From Chloroflexota bacterium (GTDB taxonomy: Bacteria > Chloroflexota > Anaerolineae > 4572-78): a DNA stretch of 16,475 nt. This document shows positions 7,743 through 14,310 of the stretch, piece after piece (within the stretch, counting starts at the first letter, position 1; the number at the start of each line of letters is the position of its first letter). The notes under the pieces are model-generated. The model worked only from the letters and a program-made list of their open reading frames with translations. It did not search any database and was not told the DNA's origin. The translations under genes and the position numbers were made by a program. The DNA is taken from the NCBI GenBank assembly GCA_024278725.1, contig JAJRSQ010000365.1:1-16475 (forward strand). The letters are read 5' to 3'.

Positions 7743-8017
7743 CAAACCATCACACGCATTCATCCCGCTGTCATGAATTGATGACCCAAATTTCGATGTA
7801 CATTGACGACGAATTGGAAGCGCATTTGTGCGCGGAACTGGAACGGCATCTGGCGGATTGTGTGGATTGCCGGATAATACTGAACACAACCCAAAAGACC
7901 ATCGAGCTATATCGTCGCCACTACCGGCTGGGCAGCGTCGCGTTGCCGCCCGCAATTGAATCGAGATTGCGGCAGGCGTTGGCAGACGCCGGTTATACCT
8001 CCCCCGGCGATGAATGA
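7739..8017 (+). CDS. ZAS-type zinc-binding anti-sigma factor
   Basis: This 92-residue soluble protein is translationally coupled to the sigma gene (ATGA overlap). It has the zinc-binding anti-sigma signature HxxxCxxC: His37, Cys41 and Cys44 in RHLADCVDCR. Additional Cys/His residues at 11-12 and Cys31 could supply the remaining ligand. There is no membrane segment, so it resembles cytoplasmic redox-sensing anti-sigma factors such as RsrA rather than membrane-spanning ones. In that class, oxidation of the zinc cysteines releases the sigma factor. The domain call is firm; redox sensing is inferred from the Cys pattern and the lack of a membrane anchor. I see no clear terminator after it. Confidence 0.88.
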   Translation: MTNHHTHSSRCHELMTQISMYIDDELEAHLCAELERHLADCVDCRIILNTTQKTIELYRRHYRLGSVALPPAIESRLRQALADAGYTSPGDE

Positions 8018-8121
8018 AAACAGGGTGTCTCACCGCCATGGCATCCGACATCGCCATAGCGTGGCTGAATCGCCGCAACGCTTGTTCATTTCACCCCAAT
8101 TCTTTGCTACCGAATCAATTT

Positions 8122-8150
8122 TTGCATTCTGGCAGAAAATCCCTTAAAAT
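8122..8150 (+). promoter_or_regulatory. livK promoter: Putative sigma-70-type promoter of the liv operon
   Basis: TTGCAT (8122-8127) and TAAAAT (8145-8150, 5/6 to consensus) are separated by exactly 17 bp, within an AT-rich stretch. Transcription would start near 8157 and produce a ~270-nt untranslated leader before livK. Confidence 0.5.
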
Positions 8151-8190
8151 TCGTCTAATTTAATATCCATTATTTCTCATTAAATTCATT

Positions 8191-8310
8191 TAAGGTTCGA
8201 TACCGAGAGGGTATCCGAAACACCGCAGCTATTTCCCCGGCAACGGTTCTGATTGTCATACCGGAAGCCGGCAGACGTTTGGCATGTATTATATCCTTTC
8301 GTGCCGGTAT
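8191..8310 (+). promoter_or_regulatory. Structured liv leader, partly resembling a cobalamin-type riboswitch
   Basis: Hairpin A is GATACC-GAGAG-GGTATC (8199-8215), extended by TTC/GAA past a 1-nt bulge. Hairpin B is CCGGC (8237-8241)/GCCGG (8267-8271) enclosing CGGT (8244-8247)/ACCG (8260-8263). ATACCGG (8258-8264) can instead pair with CCGGTAT (8304-8310), breaking B, so two states are possible. From memory, cobalamin aptamers contain GAGGGAA-, CCCGCAAC- and GAAGCCAGGAGAC-like blocks in this order. Here I see GAGGGTA (8207-8213), CCCCGGCAACGG (8235-8246) and GAAGCCGGCAGAC (8264-8276). The first is altered and the second has an extra G, so this may be a divergent cobalamin-type aptamer or a different RNA. 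Confidence 0.4.
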
Positions 8311-8318
8311 TACCTGCA

Positions 8319-8359
8319 TATATTTGTGAACCGGAAGGAGGTGGATTTACACAAATATA
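8319..8359 (+). promoter_or_regulatory. Hairpin presenting a perfect Shine-Dalgarno sequence in its loop
   Basis: A 10-bp perfect AT-rich stem, TATATTTGTG (8319-8328)/CACAAATATA (8350-8359), has a 21-nt loop containing AAGGAGGTGG (8335-8344), near-full complementarity to the 16S rRNA 3' end. No good start codon follows at normal distance and livK begins ~84 nt later. It may be a ribosome standby site, a protected mRNA 5' element, or part of the leader switch. Confidence 0.45.
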
Positions 8360-8427
8360 AATTGTTCATGTTAAACAACTACCCGTTTTGTTGTTTTGAG
8401 TTTCATTAAATTTTTTGGGAGGAAAAA

Positions 8428-9705
8428 ATGAAACGTTTTTTAGTTCTGTTTGTAATGTTGTCTGCTCTGGTCGTGAGTGTTGCAGCCTGTGGTGGTTCCC
8501 CCGAAACAAAGGGGAACACCGGCGGCGGGACTCAAACAATCGTTATTGGTTACACCGGGTCGCAAACCGGCAAATACGAAGTTTCATCGCGTAACCAAAC
8601 CCGCGGGTTTGAATTGTGGATGGAAGAAGTCAACAAAGAGGGCATCAAACTTTCTGATGGTACAGTTGTAAAATTCGACGTCAAAACCTACGACGACGAA
8701 AGCGCCAAAGAACGCGTCCAATTGCTGTACACCCAGTTGATTGATCAGGACAAAGCGGATTACCTGATTAGCCCGTACAGCAGTGGTTTGACTGACGCCG
8801 CCGCCGTGATTGCCGAACAAAAAGGCAAAGTGATGATCACCACCGGCGCCGCCTCGGATGCCACCTACAAAAAAGGACTCACCTCGGTATTCCAACTGTA
8901 CACCCCCGCCAGCCGTTACCTCACTGGCGCGGTGGATTTGTTGGGCAGCCTCGACCCCGCCGCGAAGAAAATCGCCATTGTGTATGAAAATGCCAAATTT
9001 GCCACCGGCGTTGCGGAAGCCGCCAAAGCCTATGCGGAAAGCAAAGGCTATGAAGTGGTCATGTTTGAAGGATACGACGGCGAAACCACCGACTTCGCGC
9101 CCTTCATCAACAAAATCACCAGCGCAAAACCGGACGCAATTATGGGTGGCGGTCACTTCAATGATGGCGGCACCTTCGCCCGCCAACTGTACGAAAAAGG
9201 CGTTTCCCCCAAAATGCTGGCGCTGCTGGTTGCCCCGCCCGACCTGAAATTCGCCGACTTGGGCGATGCCGCCGTGGGCGTGATTGGTCCCAGCCAGTGG
9301 GAACCGAAAGCGAACTATAGCGAAGCCTCCGCGAAAAAAGCCGGGCTTTCCTGGTACGGTCCTTCGGTCAACGATTTCACCGCCGCATTCCAAGCAAAAT
9401 ATAACGAAGAACCCAGCTATCACTCCGCAGGCGGATACGCTGCCGGGTTACTCCTGCAATACGCCATCGAAAAAGCAGATTCAACCGACCCCGAAAAAGT
9501 GAAAGCCGCATTGAATGATGTTGACCTGCTCACATTCTTCGGGCACATTAAATTCGACAGCTCCGCTGAAGCTCACGGTCTGCAAGTTGCGCACAGCATG
9601 GTGTATGTGCAGTGGCAAAAAGACAGCAGTGGCAAATTAGTGAAAGAAGTTGTCTGGCCCCAAGAAGGAAAATCGGCTGACGCGCTGTACCCAATGTCAA
9701 AATAA
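8428..9705 (+). CDS. livK: Branched-chain amino acid-type ABC transporter, substrate-binding lipoprotein
   Basis: This 425-residue periplasmic-binding-protein type I protein captures ligand outside the membrane for the Liv permease. The signal peptide ends in a lipobox, VAAC, with lipidated Cys21, followed by a Gly/Ser/Thr-rich tether. The mature fold opens with IVIGYTGSQTGKYE and includes the family's SPYSSGLTDAAAVIAEQ and IAIVYENAKFATGVAEAAK stretches, all usual for HAAT-family receptors. Leu/Ile/Val, other amino acids, short amides or aromatic acids are all possible ligands; the sequence does not decide. It is first in the operon behind a strong GGGAGG site and a structured leader. The following 75 nt contain a strong hairpin that may stabilise its mRNA. 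Confidence 0.92.
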   Translation: MKRFLVLFVMLSALVVSVAACGGSPETKGNTGGGTQTIVIGYTGSQTGKYEVSSRNQTRGFELWMEEVNKEGIKLSDGTVVKFDVKTYDDESAKERVQLLYTQLIDQDKADYLISPYSSGLTDAAAVIAEQKGKVMITTGAASDATYKKGLTSVFQLYTPASRYLTGAVDLLGSLDPAAKKIAIVYENAKFATGVAEAAKAYAESKGYEVVMFEGYDGETTDFAPFINKITSAKPDAIMGGGHFNDGGTFARQLYEKGVSPKMLALLVAPPDLKFADLGDAAVGVIGPSQWEPKANYSEASAKKAGLSWYGPSVNDFTAAFQAKYNEEPSYHSAGGYAAGLLLQYAIEKADSTDPEKVKAALNDVDLLTFFGHIKFDSSAEAHGLQVAHSMVYVQWQKDSSGKLVKEVVWPQEGKSADALYPMSK

Positions 9706-9724
9706 TGAGTTGTTTCTGAAACTA

Positions 9725-9764
9725 TTTGCCGGTATGTCGAGCATCGTCCCGACATACCGGCAAA
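9725..9764 (+). promoter_or_regulatory. Intercistronic 15-bp hairpin between livK and livH
   Basis: TTTGCCGGTATGTCG (9725-9739) pairs perfectly with 9750-9764 around a 10-nt loop. It lacks a T-tract (CAAAAAACAGG follows), so it is probably not an efficient terminator. Such hairpins after binding-protein genes commonly stabilise the upstream mRNA and lower expression of the permease genes. The livH ribosome site AGGAG starts 4 nt after it. Confidence 0.75.
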
Positions 9765-9780
9765 AAACAGGAGTTAATCT

Positions 9781-10641
9781 ATGGACCATCTTGTTGCTTC
9801 TTTAGCCGATGGCCTGTTACTGGGGTTTGTCTATGGTTTGGCGGCTATGGGGTTGACCATTATCTTTGGGGTAATGGATGTCGTTAACTTGGCACACGGA
9901 CCGCTGATTGCACTCGGCATGTTTGGCATATTATTGCTGGCGGGCGCCAGTGGTGCGGGGTTGCATCCATACGTTGCGTTGATTGTCGTTGCGTTCATCG
10001 GCTTGGCGTTTGGTTTTATTATTTACTTTATTGCGGTGCATCGCATTTTGGAAGCGCCTCATTTGTCATCATTGCTTTCCACATTTTCAATCAATATGAT
10101 GATCATCGGGGTGGGGACGGCAGTCTTCACCACCTCACCGCAAAATGTGGAATTCAGTTTGGGTAGCGTGCAAATCGGCTCGGTGACACTGCTCGGCACG
10201 CGGCTGGTTGCGGCGCTGATTGCGCTCTCCGTCACCGGATTGCTGTATCTCTTTTTGTATCGCACCCCGCCCGGAAAAGCCATTCGCGCGGTTGCCAACA
10301 ACAGAGCCGCCGCAGAGCTGATGGGCATTCCGGCAACCCAAACCCTGGCATTGAGCTTCGGCATCGGGTCAATGCTGGCAATGCTTTCCGGCGGATTGAT
10401 TGCCACCTTTTTCTCGTTCAACATCCTTTCCGGCGGCATCTATGAATTGAAAAGCTTTGTGATTGTGGTGCTGGGTGGATTGGGTAACCCCACCGGCGCA
10501 CTGCTCGGCGGATTGATTTTGGGCGCGATTGAAGGGATTGTCCCCACATTCATGCCGGTGAGTTGGGTTCCGGTCATCGAATTTTTATTGTTCGTTATCA
10601 TCATGGTAGTTCGCCCTAGCGGGTTATTGGGGGAACGATAA
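9781..10641 (+). CDS. livH: Branched-chain amino acid-type ABC transporter permease LivH
   Basis: This 286-residue integral membrane protein forms one half of the translocation pore of the Liv importer. It shows the LivH N-terminal pattern GLTIIFGVMDVVNLAHG (~24-40), about eight hydrophobic segments, and the cytoplasmic coupling-loop region AIRAVANNRAAAELMGI (~175-191) that contacts the ATPases. Near the end is GGLGNPTGALLGGLILG, also characteristic. The length is typical. Only 1 nt separates it from livM, so translation is coupled. Confidence 0.94.
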   Translation: MDHLVASLADGLLLGFVYGLAAMGLTIIFGVMDVVNLAHGPLIALGMFGILLLAGASGAGLHPYVALIVVAFIGLAFGFIIYFIAVHRILEAPHLSSLLSTFSINMMIIGVGTAVFTTSPQNVEFSLGSVQIGSVTLLGTRLVAALIALSVTGLLYLFLYRTPPGKAIRAVANNRAAAELMGIPATQTLALSFGIGSMLAMLSGGLIATFFSFNILSGGIYELKSFVIVVLGGLGNPTGALLGGLILGAIEGIVPTFMPVSWVPVIEFLLFVIIMVVRPSGLLGER

Positions 10642-10642
10642 T

Positions 10643-11611
10643 ATGAATAGTTGGAAATATCCTGCCTTTTGGATTTCATTGTTATTGGTGGCGGTGGCGG
10701 GCATCATCCCCGGCATCACCGGCTCCAATATTCTGCGTGAAAACATGTTCCTCATCTTGCTGGCAATTGCCCTTGCATCAAGCCTGAATATCCTGCTGGG
10801 CTACGCCGGTTACGTGAGCTTCGGACACATTGTATTTTATGGAATTGGCGGTTATTTAGGAATATTTCTCATCGCCAACTACGGGCTTTCACTGTGGGCA
10901 GCCATTATTGCGGGCGGCATTATTGCCGGATTGCTGGCGTTGTTGCTGGGCTGGGCGCTTTTACGGTTGCGTGGCGCATATTTTGCCCTGGCAACGCTGG
11001 GCGTCAATGAAGCCGTGCGCACATTCATCAACAACTTTGCCCCCTTTGGCGGTCCTTTGGGCATCGAATTACAATTTTCAATTTACAAACAATATGGTGG
11101 CGCGGCAACCATGCAGTGGACCACCTACTGGATGATACTTGCGCTCACCCTGCTCACCATCGTGCTGAGTTATGCCGTGAAATTCTCGCGGTTCGGGCTG
11201 GGGCTGATGGCAATTCGGGAAGACGAAGACGCCGCGATGGCGATGGGTGTCCGCACACCCGCCACCAAAACGATGGCATATGTCCTTTCCGCTATCATTC
11301 CCGGGATGCTGGGCGTTATCTTCTTCTTCCGCAACAGCAGTATTGACCCCGGCGGCGCCTTCCGCCTCCACCGTTCCATCGAAATGATTGTCATGGTCAT
11401 GCTCGGCGGACAGGGAACCGTACAGGGTCCCCTCATCGGTGCAGCGTTGTATGAAGCCATACGAAGCTTCTTGGTCACCAGCCCGATATTCAAAGACCTG
11501 CAACTCGCTTTTTCCGGGCTATTGCTGTTGATAATTATCTTGTTTATCCCCTCCGGGGTGATTGGCTGGCTACGTAGCCGTTACAGACAACTGTGGAGGG
11601 TATTAGAATGA
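10643..11611 (+). CDS. livM: Branched-chain amino acid-type ABC transporter permease LivM
   Basis: This 322-residue membrane permease is the partner of LivH. Recognisable blocks are SLNILLGYAGYVSFGH (~49-64), LRLRGAYFALATLGVNEAVR (~107-126), the coupling loop MAIREDEDAAMAMGVRT (~190-206) and GGQGTVQGPLIGAALYE (~256-272). About nine hydrophobic segments fill the chain. The family length is 300-420 residues, so this is on the short, normal side. It starts 1 nt after livH, and its TGA overlaps the livG start by 4 nt. Confidence 0.94.
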   Translation: MNSWKYPAFWISLLLVAVAGIIPGITGSNILRENMFLILLAIALASSLNILLGYAGYVSFGHIVFYGIGGYLGIFLIANYGLSLWAAIIAGGIIAGLLALLLGWALLRLRGAYFALATLGVNEAVRTFINNFAPFGGPLGIELQFSIYKQYGGAATMQWTTYWMILALTLLTIVLSYAVKFSRFGLGLMAIREDEDAAMAMGVRTPATKTMAYVLSAIIPGMLGVIFFFRNSSIDPGGAFRLHRSIEMIVMVMLGGQGTVQGPLIGAALYEAIRSFLVTSPIFKDLQLAFSGLLLLIIILFIPSGVIGWLRSRYRQLWRVLE

Positions 11612-12384
11612 GCGTCTCGAAAACGGAAATCATTTTGCAGGTTAAGGCGGTTACCAAGCGCTTCGGCGGCTTGGTGGCAGTCAACAACGTCACCTTCGAT
11701 TTACCGCGCGGGCAAATTCTGGGGCTGATTGGTCCCAACGGCGCGGGGAAAACCACCCTGTTCAACGTCATCAACGGCGTTTACGCCCCCACCGAAGGGC
11801 ATATCATCTTCAACGGAACCGACGTCAGCGGGTGGAAACCCTACGACGTGGTGCAGCTTGGGTTGGCTCGGACGCACCAGATTGTGCGCCCCCTGAACGA
11901 CCTGACCGTGCTGGAAAACGTCATCGCCGGGGCGTGCTACGGGCATGAAAACCACTCCCTCAAAACAGCCGCCGTCATTGCCGATGAAGTTCTGGAATTT
12001 GTGGGGCTTTCCCCCCGCCGGGACATGCTCGCCGGCAGTCTGAATGTCGGGCAGAAAAAACGGCTGGAGATGGCGCGCGCGCTCGCATCTCGTCCGCATC
12101 TGATGTTGCTGGATGAGGTCCTTGCCGGTCTCAACCCCACTGAAATCGCGGAGATGGTGGAAGTTGTGCTGAAAATTCGTGAGCAGGGCGTGACCATCCT
12201 GATTATTGAACACGTGATGCACGCGCTGATGAACGTTTCCGACCGCGTCATTGTGCTCGATTACGGACAGCTCATCGCCGAGGGCTTGCCCACAGAAGTG
12301 GCGAACGACCCCAAAGTCATTGACGCATACTTGGGCGACCCCGAACTGGCGAAACGACTCATGGAAAACGCGGATGGAGAATAG
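11608..12384 (+). CDS. livG: Branched-chain amino acid-type ABC transporter ATP-binding protein LivG
   Basis: This 258-residue cytoplasmic ATPase energises the Liv importer with LivF. Walker A GPNGAGKTT is at 42-50, the Q-loop is at ~91 (RTHQIVRPL, typical of LivG), the signature is LNVGQKKRLE at ~145-154, Walker B LMLLDE is at 165-170 followed by VLAGLNPTE, and the switch His is at ~202 (IIEHVM). The start at 11608 is chosen because GGAGGG (11595-11600) lies 7 nt upstream and the ATG overlaps the livM stop. An in-frame GTG at 11593 would overlap that ribosome site and is unlikely. Confidence 0.95.
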   Translation: MSVSKTEIILQVKAVTKRFGGLVAVNNVTFDLPRGQILGLIGPNGAGKTTLFNVINGVYAPTEGHIIFNGTDVSGWKPYDVVQLGLARTHQIVRPLNDLTVLENVIAGACYGHENHSLKTAAVIADEVLEFVGLSPRRDMLAGSLNVGQKKRLEMARALASRPHLMLLDEVLAGLNPTEIAEMVEVVLKIREQGVTILIIEHVMHALMNVSDRVIVLDYGQLIAEGLPTEVANDPKVIDAYLGDPELAKRLMENADGE

Positions 12385-12387
12385 CCG

Positions 12388-13101
12388 ATGACGACAGTAA
12401 TGGAAGTAAATGGTATCGCCTCCGGTTATGGCGAAGTGCAAATATTGTGGAACGTCTCGCTCAAACTGGAGAAAGGAAAGCTCACGTCACTGGTTGGCTC
12501 AAACGGCGTTGGAAAAACAACCCTGCTGAAAACCATTATGGGGTTGGTCAAACCGTGGCAGGGGAATGTCGTCTTTCACGGGAAAGACATCACCGGGCTT
12601 GCGCCGCACACCAAAGCGTCGCAGGGACTTGTTCTGGTGCCGGAAGGGCGGCAACTGTTCACCGATATGTCCGTGTATGAAAATTTGGAGATGGGCGCAT
12701 TCAGCAAACGCAGCAAAGCGAATTTCCATCAGAATTTGGAAAAAGTGTACGATATGTTCCCCCGGCTGAAAGAACGCGCCAGCCAAAAAACCGGCACGCT
12801 TTCCGGTGGGGAACAGCAGATGGTTGCCGTTGCCCGCGGATTGATGTCGGAACCCGATGTGCTGATGATTGATGAACTTTCGTTGGGGTTGGCGCCGTTT
12901 CTGGTTTTAGACCTGTTTGAAATTCTGCGCCGGTTGCGAAAAGAAGGGCTGACCATGCTGCTGGTTGAGCAAAACGTGCAGATGGCGCTGGCGGTGAGCG
13001 ACTACGCTTACGTGGTGGCAGATGGACGGGTTGAGATTGAGGGACCCTCCAATGAAGTTGCCGCCAACGCAAAGGTACGCGAAGCATATCTGGGTATTTA
13101 A
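12388..13101 (+). CDS. livF: Branched-chain amino acid-type ABC transporter ATP-binding protein LivF
   Basis: This 237-residue partner ATPase of LivG is the last gene of the operon. Walker A GSNGVGKTT is at 37-45, the family block LVLVPEGRQLF is at 81-91, the signature LSGGE is at 138-142, Walker B VLMIDE is at 158-163 followed by LSLGLAP, and VEQN is at ~193-196. LivF proteins normally carry Gln here instead of the switch His, so this is not a defect. It starts 3 nt after the livG stop and is followed by an intrinsic terminator. Confidence 0.95.
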   Translation: MTTVMEVNGIASGYGEVQILWNVSLKLEKGKLTSLVGSNGVGKTTLLKTIMGLVKPWQGNVVFHGKDITGLAPHTKASQGLVLVPEGRQLFTDMSVYENLEMGAFSKRSKANFHQNLEKVYDMFPRLKERASQKTGTLSGGEQQMVAVARGLMSEPDVLMIDELSLGLAPFLVLDLFEILRRLRKEGLTMLLVEQNVQMALAVSDYAYVVADGRVEIEGPSNEVAANAKVREAYLGI

Positions 13102-13115
13102 CGCAAGTTGTTTTC

Positions 13116-13151
13116 AAAACGTCCACCCCCGGCGGTGGGCGTTTTTCTTTT
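13116..13151 (+). terminator. Intrinsic terminator of the liv operon
   Basis: AAAACGTCCACC (13116-13127) pairs with GGTGGGCGTTTT (13134-13145) with one G-T wobble and a 6-nt loop. The T-rich tail TTTTTCTTTT follows. It lies 14 nt after the livF stop, so the next gene must have its own promoter. Confidence 0.9.
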
Positions 13152-13260
13152 GGGCGGATATTGCGCCGCATGTAACCTTTTGGGAGTTTGTGCATCTAAA
13201 GTCATAGAACACAACGAACGCCCAACGGCGCAACCCGTTATCCCAATTAGGAGGATTTGT

Positions 13261-13914
13261 ATGGCATTGTTAAAAGAAGAAGACCGCAAACATCTGATGA
13301 ATGAATTTGCGGCACTCAAAGACCCGGTGAAAATGATTGTTTTCACCCAGGAGAATGAATGTCAGTATTGTAAAGAAACCCGCATGATTGCGGAAGAAGT
13401 TTCTGACCTGTCCGACAAAATTTCGCTGGAAGTGTATGATTTTCAACGCGACGGCGAGATAGCCGAAGCCTATCACATCGACAAAATTCCGGCGACGGTC
13501 ATCATGCGCGGCGGCGATGACCCCAAAGACTTCAACTTGCGCTATTATGGCATTCCGTCCGGCTACGAATTCAGCTCCATCATCGAGGATATTCTCATGG
13601 TGTCCAGCGGTGATTCCGGCTTGTCTGACGGCACGAAAGAATTTCTTGCCAACCTGAGCGAGCCGCTGCATTTGCAGGTATATGTCACCCCCACGTGACC
13701 ATACTGTCCCCAGGCAGTTCGCCTGGCTCACCAAATGGCATTTGAAAGCGACAACGTCCGCGGCGACATGGTGGAAGCCATTGAATTCCCGCATCTTTCC
13801 AACAAATATCACGTGCAGGGTGTTCCCCGCACGGTGATAAACGAAACGGGTTTTCTGGAAGGCGCAGCGCCCGAACAGATGTTGATTGCAAAAATCAAAG
13901 AGGTCATTCAATAA
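13261..13914 (+). CDS. Two-domain protein disulfide oxidoreductase (PDO/glutaredoxin-like), probable selenoprotein with Sec146
   Basis: Read through the in-frame TGA at 13696-13698, this is a 217-residue PDO with two thioredoxin folds, a family of thiol-disulfide oxidoreductases in archaea and some bacteria, normally ~215-230 residues. Domain 1 (~1-110) has CQYC at 34-37 and the cis-Pro loop KIPATVI. Domain 2 (~125-217) has TPT-U-PYC, with Sec146 where the family has the first Cys of CPYC, then Cys149, the cis-Pro loop GVPRTVI, and a normal C-terminus ending at TAA. The match to the family continues across the TGA in the same frame. A SECIS-like hairpin follows directly. Many other genes here stop at TGA, so it is not globally reassigned. 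AGGAGG (13249-13254) lies 6 nt before the ATG. A nonsense mutation is the alternative but would have to hit exactly this codon. Selenium would make the active site more reactive. The glutaredoxin gene follows at once. Confidence 0.85.
13699..13738 (+). promoter_or_regulatory. Bacterial SECIS-like element directly after the Sec codon
   Basis: The hairpin begins right after the TGA. The lower stem is CCAU (13699-13702)/AUGG (13735-13738), there is a short UG (13705-13706)/CA (13729-13730) pairing, and the upper stem CCAGGC (13710-13715)/GCCUGG (13721-13726) is perfect. The 5-nt apical loop AGUUC has G at its second position (13717), 17-18 nt after the UGA. From established knowledge, bacterial SECIS elements have a small loop with G in the first or second position at about this distance, bound by SelB. 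The hairpin lies in coding sequence, as expected in bacteria. Confidence 0.78.
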
Positions 13915-13927
13915 ACGGAGGACGATG

Positions 13928-14188
13928 ATGGCGAAAGAACCGACTCGCAAAAAACAACCGAAAGTCATCGTGTTTTCTACCCCCACGTGCAAATTTTGCA
14001 CCGCGGCGAAACGGTATTTCCGGCAAAACGGCATCCGCTTCCGTGATGTGGATGTCTCCCGTGATGCCGCCGCCGCCCGCGATATGCAGCGACGCAGTGG
14101 GCAATCGGGTGTCCCCGTGATTCAAATTGGCGGACATATTATTGTCGGCTTCGACCGTCCAAAAATAGACCGGCTACTTGGCTTATAA
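13928..14188 (+). CDS. Small glutaredoxin/NrdH-like thioredoxin-fold protein
   Basis: This ~86-residue single-domain glutaredoxin has the active site CKFC in FSTPTCKFCTAAKRYF (~20-23) and the cis-Pro loop SGVPVIQIGGHIIVGFD (~61-77), the usual layout of NrdH/YruB-type glutaredoxins. A Lys/Arg-rich N-terminus precedes the first strand. GGAGG (13917-13921) is 6 nt from the ATG at 13928 and 3 nt from an in-frame ATG at 13925, so 13928 is preferred. It starts 13 nt after the Sec-PDO gene and shares its PT-x-C active-site context (PTCKFC versus PTUPYC). A redox-partner relationship is therefore likely but is inference. The groES promoter -35 lies in its last codons. Confidence 0.9.
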   Translation: MAKEPTRKKQPKVIVFSTPTCKFCTAAKRYFRQNGIRFRDVDVSRDAAAARDMQRRSGQSGVPVIQIGGHIIVGFDRPKIDRLLGL

Positions 14189-14206
14189 AGCAAGAGCGTG
14201 TATAAT
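14178..14206 (+). promoter_or_regulatory. groES promoter: Promoter of groES
   Basis: TTGGCT (14178-14183) and a perfect TATAAT (14201-14206) are spaced by 17 bp. The -35 overlaps the end of the glutaredoxin gene. Transcription would start near 14213, placing the CIRCE operator at the start of the transcript. Confidence 0.72.
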
Positions 14207-14219
14207 TTGGCGGTGGAAA

Positions 14220-14246
14220 TTAGCACTCTTTGGCAAAGAGTGCTAA
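14220..14246 (+). promoter_or_regulatory. CIRCE: CIRCE operator (HrcA binding site)
   Basis: TTAGCACTC (14220-14228), a 9-bp spacer, and GAGTGCTAA (14238-14246) form a perfect match to the CIRCE consensus TTAGCACTC-N9-GAGTGCTAA. HrcA repressor binds here and is released on heat shock. It lies ~14 bp after the -10 box. Confidence 0.97.
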
Positions 14247-14310
14247 AATATCTCCACAAAAAAATAATGCATAACGTTACTTTAAAATAAAATTTGATGG
14301 AGGTAAAACT

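Larger units (their letters stand above)
8018..8427 (+). other. Intergenic region holding the livK promoter and a long structured leader
   Basis: These ~410 nt contain no convincing gene. The first ~100 nt (to ~8120) show no clear terminator or motif. A promoter lies at 8122-8150 and the rest is a ~270-nt leader rich in inverted repeats, described separately. A 13-codon frame (8368-8409) lacks a suitably placed ribosome site. The real livK ribosome site is GGGAGG (8418-8423). Confidence 0.6.

Noticed and set aside
8191..8310. SAM-I riboswitch, suggested by CGAGAGGG and CCCGGCAAC
   Set aside because: The closing P1 with its GAGAG/AGATAAG pattern and the GGTGCNAATTCC block are missing; the similarity is limited to two short pieces.
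8368..8409. A 13-codon leader peptide in the livK leader
   Set aside because: The nearest SD (8335-8344) is over 20 nt away, and the peptide is not rich in Leu, Ile or Val as attenuation control would require.
13108..13260. Upstream in-frame extension of the PDO gene
   Set aside because: It would begin inside the liv terminator and has no ribosome site; AGGAGG is ideally placed for the ATG at 13261.
13261..13698. A complete 145-residue protein ending at the TGA, or a pseudogene
   Set aside because: Ending here removes the catalytic second domain in the middle of its active-site motif, while the sequence after TGA stays in frame and fully family-like. A chance mutation at precisely the redox Cys codon followed by a SECIS-like hairpin is much less likely than recoding.
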